From: Eucommia ulmoides
Taxonomy: Eukaryota; Streptophyta; Magnoliopsida; Garryales; Eucommiaceae
Assembly: GCA_016647705.1 (NCBI GenBank)
Contig: CM028328.1
Coordinates: 49,089,647-49,153,646 of the forward strand
DNA length: 64,000 nt
Direction of reading: 5' to 3'
Part shown: piece by piece, positions 60,209 through 64,000 of the stretch
Position numbering within the stretch: the first letter of the stretch is position 1
How the letters are laid out: each line of letters starts with the position of its first letter
Position numbers and translations under genes: made by a program
Notes under the pieces: generated by a model
What the model saw: only the letters and a program-made list of their open reading frames with translations
What the model was told of the DNA's origin: nothing
Database searches by the model: none

Positions 60209-60917
60209 TAGGGTTGTAAACGTAAACGAAGAAAGTCGTTCATGACCTACTCTAGCTCGGCTCGTTAATAGCTCATTCGAAGCTCATTCATTTAATAAAT
60301 GAACCAAACTTAGGCTTTTAATTTAGTTCAGTTATTAAATAAACAAACATCATATTTTTGAGCTCGGCTCATTAATGTTTGTGAATAACTCGAATAATAT
60401 AAAATTAAATTATCTTACTATATTTTTAATATGAAAAAAATAGTAAAATAAACTCTTGAATTTTTTTTAATAGTATAATCTTACATATCAAATCATTCTA
60501 GAGCTTAATTCAATTAAATTTAAATTTTATAAATGACCATCTCACCTATTTAATTACTATAATAGGTTGATTATTTGTATATTTGCATTGATTCTTTATA
60601 ATTTTTACATTTTGACTTGTTAGTAAATTAAATATTTATATTTTGTATATAAATGTTAAAGAAGTGATTATAAATAATTAATGTTATTAAAAAAAATATA
60701 TTACTTATATTTTTAAGCATTAAAATTTTATCAAAAATACTTTTTTTAAAACAAATAAGCTCAATTAAGCTCGCAAATAGTTCAATTATTAAACAAACTT
60801 AGCTTGAACATAAGGTTTCATTCTCGGATTGATCTTAGCTCGAACCAAAATAGTAAAGAAAATAAATTAACCAAATTTGAACACTTAATACTCGGCTCGG
60901 CTCGTTTACAGCCCTAC
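60209..60917. mobile_element. hAT-type MITE
   Basis: The left end TAGGGTTGTAAACG and the right end CGTTTACAGCCCTA are inverted at 13 of 14 bases. Subterminal GCTCGGCTCGTT / AGCTCGGCTCATTAA repeats are typical of this abundant plant MITE group. Flanks CTTGCTCC (60201-60208) and GTTGCTCC (60918-60925) match at 7 of 8, the hAT duplication length. The 709-bp interior is AT-rich without transposase. It sits within the protease-side part of the Tat fossil, so it inserted after that element. Confidence 0.88.
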
Positions 60918-63205
60918 GTTGCTCCATATTGTTGTTATGTACAAGGTCGTGCCCACGGTGACCGATAAGGACACCCAAACCACTGAAGTGATGACATCAC
61001 CCCCGAAATCAACTAAGGGGGACTTTGTGGGCTGCAGGTGGCTTGGTCCATCCTTATCTTGTCGTATACCTATTTTAACATGATGTTCATTGAGCTCCTT
61101 TTATCTACTAGGATTTTCCATGTCTTAAAGTAGTTAATGAGGGAGGTAATCACCAGGATATCATCGTGGGACATGTGGACTTCTCGGAGGTCGGTCTCAT
61201 TAAAGAATATGACATTATATAAGGCGGCATCGACGGTGCTCACTTCGTACATGTTGTTGTTGGCCTTTCTCTTTGTCTAGGGCTCGTGGGCCTTACGGGA
61301 AGATGAGGTCTCTCCTCCAAAATTGAATCTTTCATGGATGACTTTGATATCTCTATCCACTCTCCGAGAATCGTCGTTCTCGACGTCACTTGCCTAGATT
61401 GTTGTCGGTCTCTATTTTATTTTCTTCTCTGACAAGCCCGGTACTCGTCTAGTAGTCATGTTTTTATTCTTCTTCTTTGTTCGCTCTCTGGACATAGTTT
61501 TCCAAATAGTCTCTCCGGATGAGGGCTTCAATCTCCTCACAAACCTGAAATAAATTCTCTAGTATCCCCGGTCCTCATATAACTCGCAATCTTTATTCAT
61601 CAACCTTCCTATGGGATTCTCCCTCAAGAGAGATGGAGGTGAAAAAGAAATTCCTTTCATGAGTACTACGCTTAGATCGTTGCGACAGAGGCAATGGGCA
61701 GTGTGTAGTCTTAAGGTCGATGCCTTACGGGCAGAAAGGGTGTTTAGTCCTACAACAGAGGTCCCAAATGTCCTTCATCCTATTACCTCTTTGAGCCCTA
61801 TGCCCTACTCGACCCTCTTACTAATTCTTTTGGCTCCCTTCTTGCTTTTTCCTAGTCGTTTCTTGCAGATTGCCATTATGGAAATGGTTACCACGGTCCA
61901 ACGCCTGATATTGGTGCAGAGGTCACAAGAGATCCTCTGGTGCAGAGACCATCTATGAACATGGTTATGGCCACTCTTTCAAAGAGCTTGTCATAGGCAT
62001 TCGACTCCTAGTTGAAGCGATCAATAAATTCTCTGAGTAATTCAACAACCTCCTGCTTGATGGCAAAGATGTGAGCTATAGTATTTGGCATTCGCATTGA
62101 GCGGTTAAATTGAGTGAGGAACAGTTGTTCGAGTTCACAAAAAGTTGTGATTAAGGCTATCCAGATGCTCTAGAACCATGTCCTCGTTGTACCTGATAGG
62201 GTGAAGGGGAAACACTTATGTCTTATGGCCACCAACGCGGTATGCACTTTCAAGTGGGACCGAAAGATTGAAAAATAGTCCACGGGGTCCGTTGCCCCGT
62301 CGTAGGTGGTTATCTAGGGTACACAAAGCTGCAAGACATTACCTCTTTAAGCACCTCGTCAACAACCAATGACCTCACCCTGGTAGTGGGCCCCGTTGTT
62401 CTTCTTCCTTCGTGGATCTCCTGTAGGAGCACCACCTTGTCGGTGAGGTAGTGCTCTATCGTACCTTCCCTGGGGATTGGACGGTGCTCATCGCGTATAT
62501 GGTTTCCTACTGGTTGGGCACTATGGTGGCGGAAGGACGACGAGTAGGAGTCAAACTCCCTCTAATAACGAGCCTGCTGGTCGAACCTCGCCATAGGCCT
62601 GAGTAAACAGTCATGAGAAGTTGGTGAGTAGTCCCTTGTGCGCTATCTTCTTGGTAGAGAAGAATAGGATCTTGACACACTTGGGGAACCTTGCTTCTAT
62701 TCCTTGTATTCGAGGTATGTCCTAGGTCTATGGATGCATGCCCATTAGAGAAGATCACCCTGTCCAAGGAGTGTTGTGCCTAAACCTTGCGCCCTGTGAT
62801 TTGGAGAGTCGATATCCCCTGTACGGGGGTCTACGGCAGGTGGGGAGGAGTGCTCTGATGCATCCTTGGAACTCTCCAAGTTTTCGTTCCAGGTGGTCAA
62901 TGCGAGAGGCCTCCGCGACACCTGAGGTTTTCTCCACGAACAGGCTAGAGAAAAAAATAGAGTGGCCCGTGTGGTCAGTATGTTGTCCTTGATGGTCGGT
63001 GTCCTATTGTCTAATCTAGGAAATCGAGACATGGATGTTATTTCCCTAGGCAATTATTCTTTTGGTAGACTGTTCATGGCACAGTTTTTGTTTTTTGTTC
63101 AATTATCTGACTAGAGTTTGTGATCATCAAGTCTTAGGTGACCAGTATGGGATGATCAATGAAAGACTGTTAGTAGTGTTCCCATAGACAGCACCAAAGG
63201 GTTGG

Positions 63206-64000
63206 TGTCAAAAATTAGCTAACACTAATGGTTGGTCTGTTTAAGGTCCAGGTGAATTTTTCTTGCTAAGGTGGAGTTCGAGTGCTCGGTGATTAGTGCT
63301 CAGTGAACGGTCCAAAGTCAATAGTCAAAGGTTAAAGTCCTTTATGTCCAAACATATACCTGCACAAAGACCCATTGGGGTGTGCCCAGCGAAATTCATT
63401 TAGTGTGAGAGTAAGAGCTTGAGGGAAAAGAACAGATATTTGTTTCAAGTGGAAAGATTTGGCATTACCTGGAATATTTAATTTCTTAATATTTATAGGA
63501 ATGGAGTAGCCCTAGAGCCCTGAGCGCAGTTAATAATCGTATTCCAACGCGTGGCCAATGAGGAGGTGTGTGGTCGCTTGGTGAAGGTCGAATTGGAGCT
63601 CGCCATGGTGGAGCCCTCAACTCTGATCAGTGGGTGGTAGGCAACATTGGGGGAGGTCGGCGATGCCCTAGCTCTGGTCGTTGGGTGGCGGTCATCAAAG
63701 ATGAGGTGTCCACATGTCACAAGAAGATGATCAAACGTGTAGTGGGCCCTAGATGGTCCAGTTAGAGTGTTTGGTAGCCGTTGACCAGTCAAGAGGTCTT
63801 CTTGGAGTCTCCACCCTGCATGTCTAGGTCCGTGAGTTGTTCTTGGCGGACGGTGAAACTACCCCCTCATTAAAAGTATTCTAAGAAGTGAAGTTGGTGA
63901 TATTTATCAAAAGATAAGGGTGGTACATAGTATAGTGCTAAATGAGAGGGGTGCTAAACGAAATAAACCATTTTTCTCCCCACGAATACTCAATTATAAG
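63206..64000 (-). mobile_element. 5' LTR of the Tat fossil (runs off window)
   Basis: It lies directly right of the primer site. On the minus strand a CTATAAATATTAAG box (about 63485-63499) is a credible LTR TATA. The stretch 63500-63840 is GC-richer. The outer LTR end is not in the window, so length and target duplication are unknown. Confidence 0.55.

Larger units (their letters stand above)
57094..63205 (-). mobile_element. Tat-lineage Ty3/gypsy fossil (gag, protease, RT-RNase H)
   Basis: It reads right to left. The primer site is at about 63178-63198 (plus GTTCCCATAGACAGCACCA; the minus TGGTGCTGTCTATGGGAAC resembles the TGGCGCCGTCTGTGGGAAC site of Tat-type elements). Gag lies at about 61500-62800, with words such as TTRTWF and EEIEALIRRDYL. 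Protease lies at about 60930-61300 (HDDILVITSLINYFKTWKIL, VDKRSS in place of the usual VDxGSS), with more pol at 59930-60200. RT and RNase H occupy about 57100-58560 (KFLGYIVSQ, GRIASLNWFI, FKVLCGNKTFA, YYSSRVI). No integrase or 3' LTR: the element is cut at 57094. It carries an LTR-like insert (58580-59900) and a hAT MITE (60209-60917). It has many breaks and is old. Confidence 0.85.

Overview
This window looks like nuclear DNA from a flowering plant with a repeat-rich genome. It is AT-rich and contains plant-type Ty1/copia and Ty3/gypsy (Tat/Ogre-like) retroelement remnants, a Helitron, a hAT-type MITE and long microsatellites. It also holds one broken fragment of the plant actin-related protein gene ARP3. 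I found no intact host protein gene, rRNA, tRNA gene or CRISPR array. Almost everything is a stack of nested, truncated mobile elements, and most open reading frames are fossil retroelement pieces or shadows of low-complexity DNA.

Layout. 0-0.4 kb: 3' end of a Ty3/gypsy pol (minus). 0.64-1.26 kb: ARP3 first-exon fragment between two C/G-rich hairpins. 1.6-2.17 kb: AT-rich tandem repeats, which reappear at 25.0-25.4 kb. 2.18-19.77 kb: a minus-strand array of Tat/Ogre-like Ty3/gypsy fossils with three LTR-side copies and two tRNA-Arg-type primer sites. It is interrupted by an LTR remnant (5.2-6.85 kb) and by a 2.57-kb solo LTR (13.32-15.90 kb) whose empty site is preserved in the sibling copy at 18.46 kb. 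19.77-24.5 kb: 5'-truncated copia gag fragment, 3' leader and LTR. 25.48-26.05 kb: a small Helitron. 26.7-28.0 kb: AT-rich direct and tandem repeats. 28.2-30.7 kb: a solo LTR related to the 22-kb LTR. 30.9-34.8 kb: a segment bounded by about 150-bp inverted repeats, holding a nested 1.3-kb inverted-repeat element with a 100-bp tandem array, an unidentified gene-like stretch and an LTR fragment. 35.3-36.5 kb: a second element of similar design. 37.46-50.2 kb: two copia elements in tandem sharing a middle LTR. The first is split inside its protease by a 5.19-kb non-autonomous Ty3/gypsy element with 1,667-bp LTRs, a tRNA-Asp-type primer site and a target duplication. 50.2-57.1 kb: reversed copia LTR and gag remnants, a 1.73-kb solo LTR with a perfect duplication, and a plant transposon-protein-like fossil. 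57.1-64 kb: a minus-strand Tat-lineage Ty3/gypsy fossil (RT-RNase H, protease, gag, primer site, 5' LTR running off the window), itself hit by an LTR-like insert and a hAT MITE.

Most of these features do not cooperate; the window is best read as layers of insertion. The most unusual signal is a recurrent ~45-nt motif in the Tat/Ogre-like LTR region (about 16 clear copies, 2.9-19.8 kb). Its hairpin stem changes sequence between copies while still pairing, and the flanking GATCAGGT-type sequence stays constant. No computation was run; homology calls rest on recognised protein motifs and by-eye comparison within the window.
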